DNA of 64,000 nt from the NCBI GenBank assembly GCA_015066805.1, contig SVNP01000004.1, positions 62,001 through 126,000 of the forward strand, written 5' to 3'. A program made the translations under genes and the position numbers. Under the pieces are notes generated by a model. The model was not told where the DNA came from and ran no database searches. It was given only the letters and a program-made list of their open reading frames with translations. Positions 1 through 10,684 of the stretch are shown here, piece by piece. Source of the stretch: Ruminococcus sp. (lineage in GTDB: Bacteria > Bacillota > Clostridia > Oscillospirales > Ruminococcaceae). How positions within the stretch are numbered: the stretch's first letter is position 1; every line of letters starts with the position of its first letter.

Positions 1-1008
1 GATCTGGAAGCAACCTTTGGCTTTGCCAAAGAATACCTGGCGGTCATGCTCATTGGTCTGATCCCTTTTTCGCTGGAGCAGGTTTATGCAGGTACCCTGC
101 GCGAGGGCGGTATTGCGCTGCCGCCAATGGTAGCGGGTATCATTGCAGTACTGGTAAATACCATCTGCAACGCCCTGTTGATTTTTGGTATCGGGCCATT
201 CCCGGTCATGGGTGTGCGTGGTGCCGCCATTGCAACTGTGCTGGCAAGATGCATCCAGTGTGCCATTGTGGTGATCTGGACACATCTGCACAGAGAAAAG
301 CTGCCTTTTATACAGGGCGCATACCGTTCTCTGCATATTCCAAAGGAGCTGCGGAACCGTATTTTTATCAAAGGGCTGCTGCCCCTTACTGCAAACGAGT
401 GTCTTTGGTCGGCAGGCGTGGCTATGCTGGCACAGTGCTATTCTGTCCGTGGATTGGATGTAGTAGCCGGCCTGAACATTTCCAACACCGTGGTCAATCT
501 GTTTAATGTGCTGTACATTGCCTTTGGCTCGGGTGTATCGGTGGTCATCGGACAGTTGCTGGGTGCCAATGATCTGGCAGGAGCCAAAAAAGCTGCACCC
601 AGACTGATCTGGTGTGCAGCGGGCATCTGTGTGGTGGTAGGCGGCATCATGGCTTGCTTTGCGGGTATCTTCCCCATGGCATACAATACTACCGATGCGG
701 TGCGCCAACTGGCAACACAGTTTATTCTGGTCAGTGCCGTGATCATGCCCATACACGGTTTGCTGCACGCCATGTATTTCACCTTGCGTGCAGGAGGCAA
801 AACCATCATTACCTTTTTGTTTGATTGCGGTTTTTCGTGGGGTGTTACCGTGCCCGTTGCATTTGTGCTTTCTCATTACACCGCAATGCCGATCATCGGC
901 GTATATGCCTGTGCACAGGGCGTGGAGCTGGTCAAGGTCATCATCGGCTGGGTGCTGATCCACAAAGGAGTCTGGCTTTCCAATATCGTCACCGAAAATG
1001 CACAGTAA
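1..1008 (+). CDS. MATE family efflux transporter (5' truncated by window start)
   Basis: Open frame continues upstream of the listed ATG to base 1 (DLEATFGFAKEYLAVMLIGL...); hydrophobic multi-TM protein with MATE-like C-terminal half. Confidence 0.8.
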   Translation, partial: DLEATFGFAKEYLAVMLIGLIPFSLEQVYAGTLREGGIALPPMVAGIIAVLVNTICNALLIFGIGPFPVMGVRGAAIATVLARCIQCAIVVIWTHLHREKLPFIQGAYRSLHIPKELRNRIFIKGLLPLTANECLWSAGVAMLAQCYSVRGLDVVAGLNISNTVVNLFNVLYIAFGSGVSVVIGQLLGANDLAGAKKAAPRLIWCAAGICVVVGGIMACFAGIFPMAYNTTDAVRQLATQFILVSAVIMPIHGLLHAMYFTLRAGGKTIITFLFDCGFSWGVTVPVAFVLSHYTAMPIIGVYACAQGVELVKVIIGWVLIHKGVWLSNIVTENAQ

Positions 1009-1044
1009 AAAAACAGGGTGAACTTGTGTTCACCCTGTTTTTTT
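1008..1044. terminator. Bidirectional intrinsic terminator between convergent genes
   Basis: AAAAAACAGGGTGAAC-TTGT-GTTCACCCTGTTTTTTT. Confidence 0.85.
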
Positions 1045-2314
1045 AGTCTTGTGTCAGCACCTTGGCACGCCGCTGTGCTTCGGCATACAGTGCCTCAATA
1101 TCGGGGATCAGTGCATAGCTGCCTTTTTCGTACAGGATCTGTCCGGCACAAACGGTCATAGCCACATTCTGCTTGCCACCGCTGTAAACCAGATTCCGTA
1201 CCGGATCATGAGCAGGCTGCAGATTGGGCAGGCTCATATCCAACGCAATGAAATCCGCCTGTTTGCCTACTGCCAGTACATCGCAATCATGTAGTCCCAT
1301 CGCCCGTGCAGAGCCTACGGTTGCCGCCTCCAGAACAGCAGTGGCAGGCACCGCAGCCGCATCCATACACCGCAGCCGCTGCAAGGTAGCAGCCAGATAC
1401 ATCTCACGGAAAGGATCCAGTGCATTGTTGCTGGCAGCACCATCGGTGCCAACAGCAAGCGGAACACCTTCCTCTATGCATTCCTTCAGCGGTGCAATGC
1501 CGCTTGCCAGCTTTGCATTGGAACCGGGACAGGTGATCATCCAAAGACCCTTTTCCCGGAAGATCGCACGGTCAGCAGCATCCAGCCAAACACCGTGGAA
1601 TCCGCCGCCGCCGTATTCCCACATACCCAGCTCTGCAAAATGCTGTGCGGGAGTACAGCCGTTGCGTGCGATGCATTCTTCATGTTCTTTTTTTGTTTCG
1701 CTGATATGCATATAGACAGGTTGTTTTTCAGCTTGTGCCAGCTTTGCGATTTCACGGCGCAAGGCTTCATCGGAGGTATATTCCGCATGGAAGCCTAACC
1801 GATATTGTACCAGCGGGTGGCAGTTGCGGAACTGTTCATACATCCGCTGCAAACGGTGAATATCCTCTGCACCGCCGCTGACACCGCTGCAAAGCACGGT
1901 GCGGAACCCACATTCGATGCCTGCCTGTACAATGGCTTCCGGCTCCACATACATATCAAAGGCAGCGGTAATGCCGGAAGAAAGATACTCGGCAATGGCC
2001 AGCTTTGTAAAGATGTACACATCCTCGGCAGTCAGCTTTGCCTCATAGGGGAAGACCTTTTCAAAGAGCCATTCCTGCAGGGGTACATCCTCGGAGAAGG
2101 AGCGCAAAAAGGTCATGGCAGAGTGTGCGTGTGCATTCTTGAAAGAAGGCATCAGCAGCTTGCCGCCCATATCCAGTTTCCGATCAAATTGCGGCAGCCG
2201 TTGGGGCGTTTCCCCCAGATATATGATACGGTCGCCGTCTGTCCAAAGTTCACCCTTACGGATCTTACAGTCGCCATCTAGCGACAGAATTTGGGCATTG
2301 TAGAAACGCAGCAT
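1043..2314 (-). CDS. Amidohydrolase, S-adenosylhomocysteine/5'-methylthioadenosine deaminase-like
   Basis: MLRFYNAQILSLDGDCKIRKGEL..., NAHAHSAMTFLRSFSEDVPLQEWL, HISET, GTDGAASNNALD; trimmed start at internal Met. Confidence 0.8.
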   Translation of the reverse strand: MLRFYNAQILSLDGDCKIRKGELWTDGDRIIYLGETPQRLPQFDRKLDMGGKLLMPSFKNAHAHSAMTFLRSFSEDVPLQEWLFEKVFPYEAKLTAEDVYIFTKLAIAEYLSSGITAAFDMYVEPEAIVQAGIECGFRTVLCSGVSGGAEDIHRLQRMYEQFRNCHPLVQYRLGFHAEYTSDEALRREIAKLAQAEKQPVYMHISETKKEHEECIARNGCTPAQHFAELGMWEYGGGGFHGVWLDAADRAIFREKGLWMITCPGSNAKLASGIAPLKECIEEGVPLAVGTDGAASNNALDPFREMYLAATLQRLRCMDAAAVPATAVLEAATVGSARAMGLHDCDVLAVGKQADFIALDMSLPNLQPAHDPVRNLVYSGGKQNVAMTVCAGQILYEKGSYALIPDIEALYAEAQRRAKVLTQD

Positions 2315-2330
2315 AAAAAATCCTTTCTTT

Positions 2331-2840
2331 TCACAGGGGAATCTGCTGCCGCACCACATCGGTCATAGCCTGTACGGTGCGTGCAATGGTTTCCCGATCC
2401 TGTGTGGTATCACGGAAAGTCGCCTGTGTCAGGGCAAAAAGATAATCACCGTAATTATGCATTACAGCCTTATTGCGTGCAATGAGTGCCTGCAAGCTGT
2501 CCCGTGGGGGATATGCGGCATCCCGCATCCGTTCCCAGATGCACATTTCCAATGTTTGTATCAATTCGGTACAGCAGATGCAGAACACATCCTCCATGCG
2601 GTCAAACAGAGGATCCTGCCGCAGTTGTTTTGCCAGAGATCGCCGCTGCTTTTGCAGTTTTTCGTATTGCAGGGTCATATCCTCCAGTGTTCGCAGCAGA
2701 TCTTTCACCCGAAAGCAGAATCGCAGCTCCGTGTGGAGGAAAATAAAGCGTTTTCCTGCACCGTTGCTGTGCTCCCGGATCCATTTTTGCAGTTCCTTCA
2801 CGGGTTTGTTTCTGCGTCTGGTTTCAAAAAAGGCAAACAT
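2331..2840 (-). CDS. Hypothetical protein, paralogous to the next gene
   Basis: MFAFFETRRRNKPVKELQKW...; shared LRQDPLF motif and C-terminal region with 2863..3426. Confidence 0.55.
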   Translation of the reverse strand: MFAFFETRRRNKPVKELQKWIREHSNGAGKRFIFLHTELRFCFRVKDLLRTLEDMTLQYEKLQKQRRSLAKQLRQDPLFDRMEDVFCICCTELIQTLEMCIWERMRDAAYPPRDSLQALIARNKAVMHNYGDYLFALTQATFRDTTQDRETIARTVQAMTDVVRQQIPL

Positions 2841-2862
2841 GGCCCGTTCCTTTCTTTCTCTG

Positions 2863-3426
2863 TCACGTCTCGGAATGTGCATGATCCACGGCATCGCCCA
2901 TGGCATTGACTGCATCGGCGATTCTTTGACGATCACCGCTGACATTGGGCGCACTGGAGTGAACCAGTATGACAATGTATTCGCCGTAATATTCCAGCAG
3001 ACTGCGGATGCCGATGGTAGCATTGCGTAAAATGCGGGAAGAACGGCTGTCCGTATGATGCAGACTGTCTTTTGTGCTGAACTGCAGGATCTTCAGCTCC
3101 TGCTCCATGTAGGAATCATACTGCAGCTCCATCTGTTCAAACAACGGATCCTGCCGCAGACGACGGGGCAGTTTATGATATTTCTGCTTCAGCTCCTTAA
3201 AGCGAATGATACTGCCCAGCACATAAGCGATTCGTTCCGTATTGTATGTCAGGATCTTTTCCCATTCGGAGACGTAAAAGTCTCCGTCTGCATCTATATA
3301 TAATGCACACTTATCCGGCCCATCCGGCTCATCTGTCATGGGCTGTATTTCGGGGAAGTGCTTTGCACAGTACCGCTGGTATTTTTTCTGGATATGGCTT
3401 TTCTTCCACAAATCAAAGTTTGTCAT
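2863..3426 (-). CDS. Hypothetical protein, paralogous to the previous gene
   Basis: MTNFDLWKKSHIQKKYQRYC...RRLRQDPLFEQMELQYDSYMEQELKIL. Confidence 0.55.
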   Translation of the reverse strand: MTNFDLWKKSHIQKKYQRYCAKHFPEIQPMTDEPDGPDKCALYIDADGDFYVSEWEKILTYNTERIAYVLGSIIRFKELKQKYHKLPRRLRQDPLFEQMELQYDSYMEQELKILQFSTKDSLHHTDSRSSRILRNATIGIRSLLEYYGEYIVILVHSSAPNVSGDRQRIADAVNAMGDAVDHAHSET

Positions 3427-3469
3427 GATCCGTTGGATTCCTTTCCGTGTATTACAGTATGCCGTTGGT

Positions 3470-4714
3470 TCAGCCTTCCCAGCCGGCAAGATAGCGGGCT
3501 TGTTCATCGGTCAGTGTATCAATGGAAATACCCATGGATTCCAGCTTGCGCCAAGCTACTGCCTGATCCACCGCACGCGGCACGGTAATGAGCTTTTCGG
3601 TTACACTGCCGTGGTTGCGGATGAGATATTCTGCACTCAATGCCTGAATCGCAAAGCTCATATCCATGATCTCCGCAGGGTGACCGTCGCCGGCAGCCAG
3701 ATTAACAAGTCTGCCCTCGGCAATGACGTACAGGGTGTTGCCGTTTGCAAGCGTATAGCCAATGATATTGTTGCGGGCAGGTGCAGAGGAAACAGCGATC
3801 TTTCGCAGGCAAGCCATATCCACTTCCACATCAAAATGGCCTGCATTGCAGAGGATTGCACCGTCTTTCATATGGACAAAGCTGTTTTCGGTAATGACCT
3901 TATCACAGCCCGTGACTGTTACGAAGAAATCACCGATTTTTGCGGCATCTTCCATTTTCATCACATCAAAGCCATCCATTACGGCTTCAATGGCCTTTAC
4001 GGGGTCAATTTCGGTAACGATAACATTGGCACCCAGACCCTTTGCACGCATAGCGGTACCCTTACCGCACCAGCCGTAGCCTGCGACCACCACGTTTTTG
4101 CCTGCTACGATCAGGTTGGTGGTGCGGTTAATGCCATCCCACACAGATTGTCCCGTGCCGTAGCGGTTATCAAACAGATGCTTGCAGTCTGCATCGTTCA
4201 CCAGCATCATGGGGAATTGCAGCTTACCCTCTTTTGCCATGGCCTTCAGGCGCAGAATGCCGGTTGTGGTTTCCTCACAGCCACCGATGACATTTTCCAG
4301 CAGATGGGGATATTCGGTATGGATCAGATTGACCAGATCACCGCCATCATCAATAATAAAGTGGGGAGCAATCTCAATGACACGGCGGGTGTGGGCAAGA
4401 TATTCTTCCTCGGTAGCATCATGCCATGCAAAAACGTTCAGGCCGCCGTGCACCAGTGCTGCGGCGATATCGTCCTGTGTGGAAAGAGGATTGGAGCCTG
4501 TGATGTACATTTCTGCACCGCCTGCCGCCAGTACACGGCATAGATAGGCAGTCTTTGCCTCCAGATGGATAGAGAGGGCGATACGCATTCCCTCAAAGGG
4601 TCTGGTTTGGGTAAACTCTGCTTCGATGCCTCGCAGCAGAGGCATATTGTTCTTTACCCAGTTGATTTTTTGCTCGCCGCTTTCCCAAAGCAGCGGATTT
4701 CTGATCTCGCTCAT
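3470..4714 (-). CDS. ahcY: Adenosylhomocysteinase / S-inosylhomocysteine hydrolase-like protein (short form, 414 aa)
   Basis: EFTQTRPFEGMRIALSIHLEAKTAYLCRVLAAGGAEMYITGSNPLSTQDDIAAAL; VVAGYGWCGKGTAMRAKGLGANVIVTEIDP. Confidence 0.9.
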   Translation of the reverse strand: MSEIRNPLLWESGEQKINWVKNNMPLLRGIEAEFTQTRPFEGMRIALSIHLEAKTAYLCRVLAAGGAEMYITGSNPLSTQDDIAAALVHGGLNVFAWHDATEEEYLAHTRRVIEIAPHFIIDDGGDLVNLIHTEYPHLLENVIGGCEETTTGILRLKAMAKEGKLQFPMMLVNDADCKHLFDNRYGTGQSVWDGINRTTNLIVAGKNVVVAGYGWCGKGTAMRAKGLGANVIVTEIDPVKAIEAVMDGFDVMKMEDAAKIGDFFVTVTGCDKVITENSFVHMKDGAILCNAGHFDVEVDMACLRKIAVSSAPARNNIIGYTLANGNTLYVIAEGRLVNLAAGDGHPAEIMDMSFAIQALSAEYLIRNHGSVTEKLITVPRAVDQAVAWRKLESMGISIDTLTDEQARYLAGWEG

Positions 4715-4744
4715 ATGATGCTTTCCTTTCCGTATATGGATATT

Positions 4745-5887
4745 TTATTCGGACATTCCCGGTACCTTCAGCTCATAGCCGTTGACCTCGATGACTGCTT
4801 CATCCAGCGCAATGACCATGCAGTGTCTGCCGTTTACCTTTTCCAGCCGAACCTTATCTTTGGCATCGTTCTTCACATTCACCACGATCTCAGGCGTACG
4901 GATGACAGTTTTTGCCTGCACCAGACGTTCAGGCTTCAGGGTAGTTTCCACGCACTCCTTGAAGACTTCCTCGGTGCGTTCCAGTTTTTCCTCGGGCACG
5001 CCGGCTTCCTGTAACATACGGTGCAGAATATGCCCCGTAATCTCCGTAGGAGCCTCATCGCTCTTATTCTTTGCCACGATCTGTTCCAGCTTTTCATTGA
5101 CGGTAGCCACAGCCTCATAGGTCAGGTCATCACCCAGCAATTGCTGCATGACCTGCTTCATGCTGCCCTGCTCCTCGTCCATGGTGGATTCCGCTTCACA
5201 GCCCAGAAAATTCTCTACCAGCTTATCGTTGGGGGCGTTGGGCGTTTTGGTGTAGTACATCACATGATGGATGTCAGGGGCACGGTCACTGAAGGCAGGA
5301 TACAAAAATCCGTCAAAGGGTGCTTTGCCGATGATGGCATCCTTGCTTTCCTGACGGAAGATCTCGTCATCAAAGCTGCTGTAAGCAAGGGTGCTTTCCG
5401 CAGAGCCTACGGGGCACAGTGCCACCACCACATATCGGTAGATGCCGTCGGAGTTTTCCGCATCATCCTCATCCATCTTGTTTTTCTTGGGTACGGAATA
5501 CTGACAGTAAGCCGCCAGTACCGCAAAGGCTTCATCGGATTCCAGCGACTCCGACAGCCTTGTGAGAAAGCCCATGGCAGCATCTTCGTCCTTCAGCTCA
5601 GAGCGCAGCAGCCCGCCCAGCAGATCCTGAGGGGAACCCTCAGCAAATTCGCCGTTGCGGAAGGCAAGCTCGGAGGTGGATTTGCCAATGGCAGGGGAGA
5701 GCACCTTCTTCATGGTGGCAAACAGAATATCGGTTTCCTGTTCGGTGATTTTGTGGTAGGGGCGCAGCCGCAGACCGCGGACAGTGCCTTTCATATCCAC
5801 CATTGCGGTCAGTACCTGCTCCATGGAAAAATACTTGGCTTCGGGGCCAAAGTGGTTGCGGATCTCAGTCATTTCTTTGCGGTTCAT
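4745..5887 (-). CDS. DUF4317 family protein
   Basis: MNRKEMTEIRNHFGPEAKYFSMEQVLTAMVD...; overall resemblance to DUF4317 proteins. Confidence 0.65.
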   Translation of the reverse strand: MNRKEMTEIRNHFGPEAKYFSMEQVLTAMVDMKGTVRGLRLRPYHKITEQETDILFATMKKVLSPAIGKSTSELAFRNGEFAEGSPQDLLGGLLRSELKDEDAAMGFLTRLSESLESDEAFAVLAAYCQYSVPKKNKMDEDDAENSDGIYRYVVVALCPVGSAESTLAYSSFDDEIFRQESKDAIIGKAPFDGFLYPAFSDRAPDIHHVMYYTKTPNAPNDKLVENFLGCEAESTMDEEQGSMKQVMQQLLGDDLTYEAVATVNEKLEQIVAKNKSDEAPTEITGHILHRMLQEAGVPEEKLERTEEVFKECVETTLKPERLVQAKTVIRTPEIVVNVKNDAKDKVRLEKVNGRHCMVIALDEAVIEVNGYELKVPGMSE

Positions 5888-5997
5888 TTTGGGATCTCCT
5901 GTTCTGTATAATCAATAGTTTCAGTATATCACAACCGCACCCGCTTGTCAAGAATCCGCAGCAGTGCCGAGAGGGAAAAGAATCGGAAAAAAAGGAC

Positions 5998-6026
5998 TTG
6001 ACAAGTAACGAAAAATGGGCTATAAT
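5998..6026 (+). promoter_or_regulatory. Sigma-A type promoter for T-box/valS
   Basis: TTGACA-N17-TATAAT. Confidence 0.8.
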
Positions 6027-6034
6027 GGTGGAAA

Positions 6035-6338
6035 GGCCTTGATGAGAAGGAGTATGCAGCGTTTCGGAAGCACAGAGAGCCGTTGGTTGGTGGAAAACGG
6101 CGGGAAGAACCTGCTGAAGTCGTCTCGGAGCTGCGGATGCAAAGCAGATGATCTCTGTGTGTAGTGTCCGACGGGATCTCCCGTTACAGAGAAGGTCAGC
6201 CATCGTGCGTGACCGTAAGTGCGGCATTGTGTACCTGTGTATGCAGCCGAATTCAGGTGGTACCGCGGATCTCCCCTATACGGAGGATTCGCCCTGAGCA
6301 TAGATTTTCTTTATCTATGTTTGCAGGGCGTTTTTTTA
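6035..6338 (+). promoter_or_regulatory. T-box leader (riboswitch) of valS, with terminator
   Basis: AGTA loop-E side, AGAGAGCCG...GGTTGGTGG, candidate Val specifier GAA-GTC, AGGTGGTACCGCGG T-box at 6255-6269, terminator GCCCTG...CAGGGC-T7 at 6291-6338. Confidence 0.93.
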
Positions 6339-6380
6339 TTGCCCTGCGACAAAACCAACATCAAAAAGGAGCTGATTGTT

Positions 6381-9002
6381 TTGAAGGAACTGGCAAAGAA
6401 CTACGACCCTTCCGGTTTTGAAGACCGAATTTATCAGATGTGGATGGATCACCGCTGCTTCCATGCAGAGGTGGATGCCCGCAAGACGCCCTATACCATC
6501 GTGATCCCGCCCCCCAATGTGACGGGTCAACTGCATATGGGTCATGCACTGGATGAGACCCTGCAGGATATCCTCATCCGCTGGAAGCGTATGAGCGGTT
6601 ATTCCGCACTGTGGCTGCCCGGTACCGATCACGCAGCCATCGCAACTGAGGCAAAGATCGTAGAGGCAATGCGGAAAGAGGGCATTACCAAGGACGATAT
6701 CGGCAGAGATGGCTTTATGGAGCGTGCATGGGCATGGAAAGAGCAGTATGCAGGCAGAATCGACCAGCAGCTCATGAAGCTGGGTTCTTCCTGTGACTGG
6801 GAGCGTGAACGCTTTACCATGGATGAAGGCTGTTCCGAGGCTGTGAAGGAGGTTTTCGTCAAGTATTACGAAAAAGGCCTGATCTACCGCGGCGAGCGCA
6901 TCATCAACTGGTGTCCCCACTGCCTGACCTCCATCTCCAACGCAGAGGTTACCTATGAGGAGCAGGAGGGCCATTTCTGGCATCTGCGTTACCCCCTGAC
7001 CGATGGTTCCGGCTATGTGGAGCTGGCAACTACCCGTCCCGAGACCCTGCTGGGCGATACTGCCGTTGCCGTAAACCCCAAGGATGAGCGTTACAAGCAT
7101 CTGGTGGGCAAAATGCTGACACTGCCGCTGGTAGGCAGACAGATCCCCGTAGTTGCCGACAGCTATGTGGATATGGAATTCGGTACCGGCGTGGTAAAGA
7201 TCACCCCTGCCCATGACCCCAACGACTTTATGGTGGGTCAGCGTCATAATCTGCCTGTTATCAATGTGATGACCGATGATGCCATTATTCTGGAGGATTA
7301 CCCCAAGTATGCAGGTATGGACCGCTACACTGCCAGAAAGGCCATTGTTGCCGATCTGGAGGAGCAGGGCTTCCTCATTAAGGTAGAGCCTCATGTGCAT
7401 AATGTAGGTACCTGCTACCGCTGCGGCACCACCGTGGAGCCCAGAGTATCTCTGCAGTGGTTTGTAAAGATGGAAGAGCTGGCAAAGCCCGCTATTGAAG
7501 CAGTCCGCAACGGTGATATCAAGTTTGTGCCTGAGCGTTTTGATAAGCTGTACTTTAACTGGATGGAGGATATCCGTGACTGGTGTATCTCCCGTCAGCT
7601 TTGGTGGGGTCACCGTATCCCCGCCTTCTACTGCGATGATTGCGGCGAGCTGGTTGTAACCAAGGATGAATCCGCAGTCTGCCCCAAGTGCGGCAAGGCA
7701 ATGCGTCAGGATCCCGATACGCTGGATACATGGTTCAGCTCTGCATTGTGGCCCTTCTCCACACTGGGCTGGCCCGAAAACACCGATGACCTGAAGTATT
7801 TCTACCCCACCGATACGCTGGTGACAGGTTATGATATCATCACCTTCTGGGTTTCCCGTATGATCGTTGCAGGTCTGGAGCATATGGATGGCGTTGCCCC
7901 CTTCAAGAACGTGCTGATCCACGGTCTGGTGCGTGATGCACAGGGCAGAAAGATGTCCAAGTCTCTGGGCAACGGCATTGACCCCCTGGAGGTCATTGAT
8001 GAATACGGTGCCGATGCCCTGCGCTTTATGCTGGCAACGGGTAATTCCCCCGGAAATGATATGCGTTTCATCGACGATAAGGTAAAGGCCGCCCGTAACT
8101 TTGCAAACAAGCTGTGGAACGCCACCCGCTTTGTCATGATGAATCTGCCCGAGGACTTCAAGTTCACAGGTCTGCCTGCCGAGCTGCGTATGGAGGATCA
8201 GTGGATCGTTTCCAAGTTCAACCGTCTGGCAAAGGATGTCAACGAAAATCTGGAGCATTTTGAGCTGGGCGTTGCATCCACCAAGCTGTATGACTTCATC
8301 TGGGATGTGTACTGCGACTGGTATATTGAGCTGACCAAGCCCCGTCTCCGTGCAGGCGGTCAGAGTAAGGCAGATGCCGAGCAGGTGCTGGTATATGTGC
8401 TGCGCGGTATGCTGAAGCTGCTGCACCCCTTCATGCCCTTCATCACCGAGGAGATCTGGCAGGTGCTCACCGACGGCGAGAGCATGATCATTCTGGAGGA
8501 CTTCCCCGTATACGATGAAGCACTGGCATTTGAAAGTAATGCTGCCGATTTTGAAAAGGTCATTGCAGCCATCAAGGCCATCCGTCTCATCCGTACCGAG
8601 CTGAATGTGCCCAACTCCGTAAAGGCAAAGCTGTATTTTGAAACGCTGGAGGTGGATCTGTTCTCCTCCTGCCGTATGTTCTTTGAGAATCTGGTTTCTG
8701 CATCCGAGCTGGAGTTCGGTGCAAACTTCACTCTGAAGAACGCCGTAACTGCCGTGACCGATTGTGCAAGAATTTTCATCCCCATGGAGCAGCTTGTGGA
8801 TGTGGAGAAAGAGCTTGCACGTCTGGCAAAGGAAGAAGCCAAGGCAAGAAAGGACATCGAGTTTGTACAGAAGAAGCTGCAAAATCCCGGCTTCTGTGAA
8901 AAAGCCCCCGCACAGCTCATCGCCGCAGAACGTGAAAAGCTGGCAAAGGCAGAAGAAAAACTGGCCAAGGTGCTGGAATCTATCCGTAGCTGGCAATCCT
9001 GA
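6381..9002 (+). CDS. valS: Valyl-tRNA synthetase (TTG start)
   Basis: [27 protein letters not shown]..., [35 protein letters not shown] upstream of TTG. Confidence 0.97.
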   Translation: MKELAKNYDPSGFEDRIYQMWMDHRCFHAEVDARKTPYTIVIPPPNVTGQLHMGHALDETLQDILIRWKRMSGYSALWLPGTDHAAIATEAKIVEAMRKEGITKDDIGRDGFMERAWAWKEQYAGRIDQQLMKLGSSCDWERERFTMDEGCSEAVKEVFVKYYEKGLIYRGERIINWCPHCLTSISNAEVTYEEQEGHFWHLRYPLTDGSGYVELATTRPETLLGDTAVAVNPKDERYKHLVGKMLTLPLVGRQIPVVADSYVDMEFGTGVVKITPAHDPNDFMVGQRHNLPVINVMTDDAIILEDYPKYAGMDRYTARKAIVADLEEQGFLIKVEPHVHNVGTCYRCGTTVEPRVSLQWFVKMEELAKPAIEAVRNGDIKFVPERFDKLYFNWMEDIRDWCISRQLWWGHRIPAFYCDDCGELVVTKDESAVCPKCGKAMRQDPDTLDTWFSSALWPFSTLGWPENTDDLKYFYPTDTLVTGYDIITFWVSRMIVAGLEHMDGVAPFKNVLIHGLVRDAQGRKMSKSLGNGIDPLEVIDEYGADALRFMLATGNSPGNDMRFIDDKVKAARNFANKLWNATRFVMMNLPEDFKFTGLPAELRMEDQWIVSKFNRLAKDVNENLEHFELGVASTKLYDFIWDVYCDWYIELTKPRLRAGGQSKADAEQVLVYVLRGMLKLLHPFMPFITEEIWQVLTDGESMIILEDFPVYDEALAFESNAADFEKVIAAIKAIRLIRTELNVPNSVKAKLYFETLEVDLFSSCRMFFENLVSASELEFGANFTLKNAVTAVTDCARIFIPMEQLVDVEKELARLAKEEAKARKDIEFVQKKLQNPGFCEKAPAQLIAAEREKLAKAEEKLAKVLESIRSWQS

Positions 9003-9012
9003 AATCCATGAG

Positions 9013-9049
9013 AAAAGGGCGTATCCTTGCAACGGGATGCGCCCTTTTT
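9013..9049 (+). terminator. Intrinsic terminator after valS
   Basis: AAAAGGGCGTATCC-TTGCAAC-GGGATGCGCCCTTTTT. Confidence 0.8.
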
Positions 9050-9157
9050 GCAGATATGGCAGCGGGAGCAGAAAAATCCCCCCAAAAGGCAAAGTGCCTT
9101 TTGAGGGGAGAGCTTTGTTATGAGAGCGTTGCGCTTGCTGTGTGCAGCAACCGTTTG

Positions 9158-10684
9158 TCATGATGTGCGAGGCGCTTTCACAGCGACATCTATCGTATCT
9201 ATGGCGATCTGACCGTTCAGAAGTACACGGTACCCGGCTACCGGCTCCCAGAACTGTTCAGAAAGCATTTCACTATAATATGGATCTGCGATAAATGCTC
9301 CAAAATCCACAGGGTCATCTGTCAGATACAAATACGCACAGTATTTCATAATCTCTACCCCATCCACTGTGTCTATCACGCCATCTCCCGTTATATCGCT
9401 TAGTTGCTGCTGTTCCGCTGTCAGATGCCCTTCTTGATCCATTACAACATCCCAATTGTAAAATGTCATAATATGTGCTACATCAAAGATATCCACTTCT
9501 CCGTTCATATCCACATCGCCCAAAGTGCATTCCGAAAAAGGCAGGGTAGTGGTAGTCGTGGTTACCGTTTCGGAGGTCTGCTCCGATACTGTGGTGGTCA
9601 ATGCAACAGGTGCCTCTCCAAGGGAGATGAACGGCACGCCGAAACGCAGGGCGTATTGCTGTGCGGTGGAGCCTTCATAGCCGGAAATACGGCCGGATCT
9701 TGTCAGTGGATATATACCAATCTCCCCTTCGGTGGCAATGCTGCAGTTGGGGTTCAGCAGTATCGGATCAATCGAGCCATAAAAAGCAGCTTCTCCCAAC
9801 TCGCTGACAGAAGCAGGCACGACCAACGATTCCAGATCGTTGCAAGACATAAATGCCATTGTACCGATGCTTGTTACACTTTCCGGAATGGTAACGCTGA
9901 GCAGATGACTGCTTCCGGCAAACAGGCATTCCGGCAGCCTTGTGATCCCTTGGGGCAGACGGACGGATTCCAAGAGAGAGCAAGAGGAAAATGCGCCGAT
10001 GCCCAAAGACTGCACACTGTCGGGAATGGTGACAGAAAGCATATTGCAGTTATAAAACGCCAGATCTCCGATGGCAGTCACAGGATAACCCTGAATGGTA
10101 TCGGGAATCTCTACGGTCTGTGCGCTGTTGTCATACCCCACAATGGCAGCCGCATTGTTTTCGATCACATAGGAAAAGCCCTCGTAAACGCCCTCCAGCC
10201 GTTGGGGTGCAGCCGTAGTGGAAGTCGTAGTGGTTGTCAGCACAGGGGTAGTTTGTACCGTTGTGGTGCTGTCGGTGATCTCAGTAGTGGTACCGGTGGT
10301 AGTGGTCTGTACAATGGGCTCCACCGTGCCGGAGCTTTGTGAGGTGCCGGATGCAGAGGTGCCCGTTGTGTTTTGTGTTGTAGTATGGTGGGTGGTGGTC
10401 GTGGTCACGATCTGCGGTACAGAGGAATCATCGGTCATATCGGGCGGAGCATCCTGCAAATAGCGGGTAAATCCCACAGCCATAGCGATGCAGGCTGCCG
10501 CAGCACCCATGGTCATCAATATCTGCGGATAGCGTTTGGGTGCGGCAGCCTTTGTCACCACCATTTCTTCCGTGTACCAACCCTCAGTGGAGAAGTCGGG
10601 AAGACTTTCGGGCTCTGGGCAGGCAGCGGCGTAAAAGCTTTCATCGGCTTCGCCAATGGCGTGAAGCAGTTCTTCCGGTTTCAT
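9158..10684 (-). CDS. Transmembrane protein with BspA-like leucine-rich repeats, Thr-rich linkers and a dockerin-like module; putative anti-sigma partner
   Basis: Short N-terminal cytosolic segment, TM MGAAAACIAMAVGF, Thr-rich linker, LRR_5-like repeats (SVTIPDSVQSLGIGAFSSCSLLESVRLP), dockerin repeats GDVDMNGEVDIFDV / DITGDGVIDTVDG; start overlaps sigma stop by 4 bp. Confidence 0.75.
   Translation of the reverse strand: MKPEELLHAIGEADESFYAAACPEPESLPDFSTEGWYTEEMVVTKAAAPKRYPQILMTMGAAAACIAMAVGFTRYLQDAPPDMTDDSSVPQIVTTTTTHHTTTQNTTGTSASGTSQSSGTVEPIVQTTTTGTTTEITDSTTTVQTTPVLTTTTTSTTAAPQRLEGVYEGFSYVIENNAAAIVGYDNSAQTVEIPDTIQGYPVTAIGDLAFYNCNMLSVTIPDSVQSLGIGAFSSCSLLESVRLPQGITRLPECLFAGSSHLLSVTIPESVTSIGTMAFMSCNDLESLVVPASVSELGEAAFYGSIDPILLNPNCSIATEGEIGIYPLTRSGRISGYEGSTAQQYALRFGVPFISLGEAPVALTTTVSEQTSETVTTTTTTLPFSECTLGDVDMNGEVDIFDVAHIMTFYNWDVVMDQEGHLTAEQQQLSDITGDGVIDTVDGVEIMKYCAYLYLTDDPVDFGAFIADPYYSEMLSEQFWEPVAGYRVLLNGQIAIDTIDVAVKAPRTS

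Noticed and set aside
3338-4543. 401-aa plus-strand ORF
   Set aside because: Antisense to ahcY, whose conserved motifs are unambiguous.
6336-9161. 941-aa minus-strand ORF antisense to valS
   Set aside because: Antisense to an unmistakable valS; open because codon bias avoids TTA/CTA/TCA in the sense frame. Cys/His/Gly-rich translation with no domain logic.
10216-10420. Low-complexity GTGGTGG/GTAGTGG-rich tract resembling a DNA repeat element
   Set aside because: Explained by the Thr-rich protein linker encoded on the minus strand.
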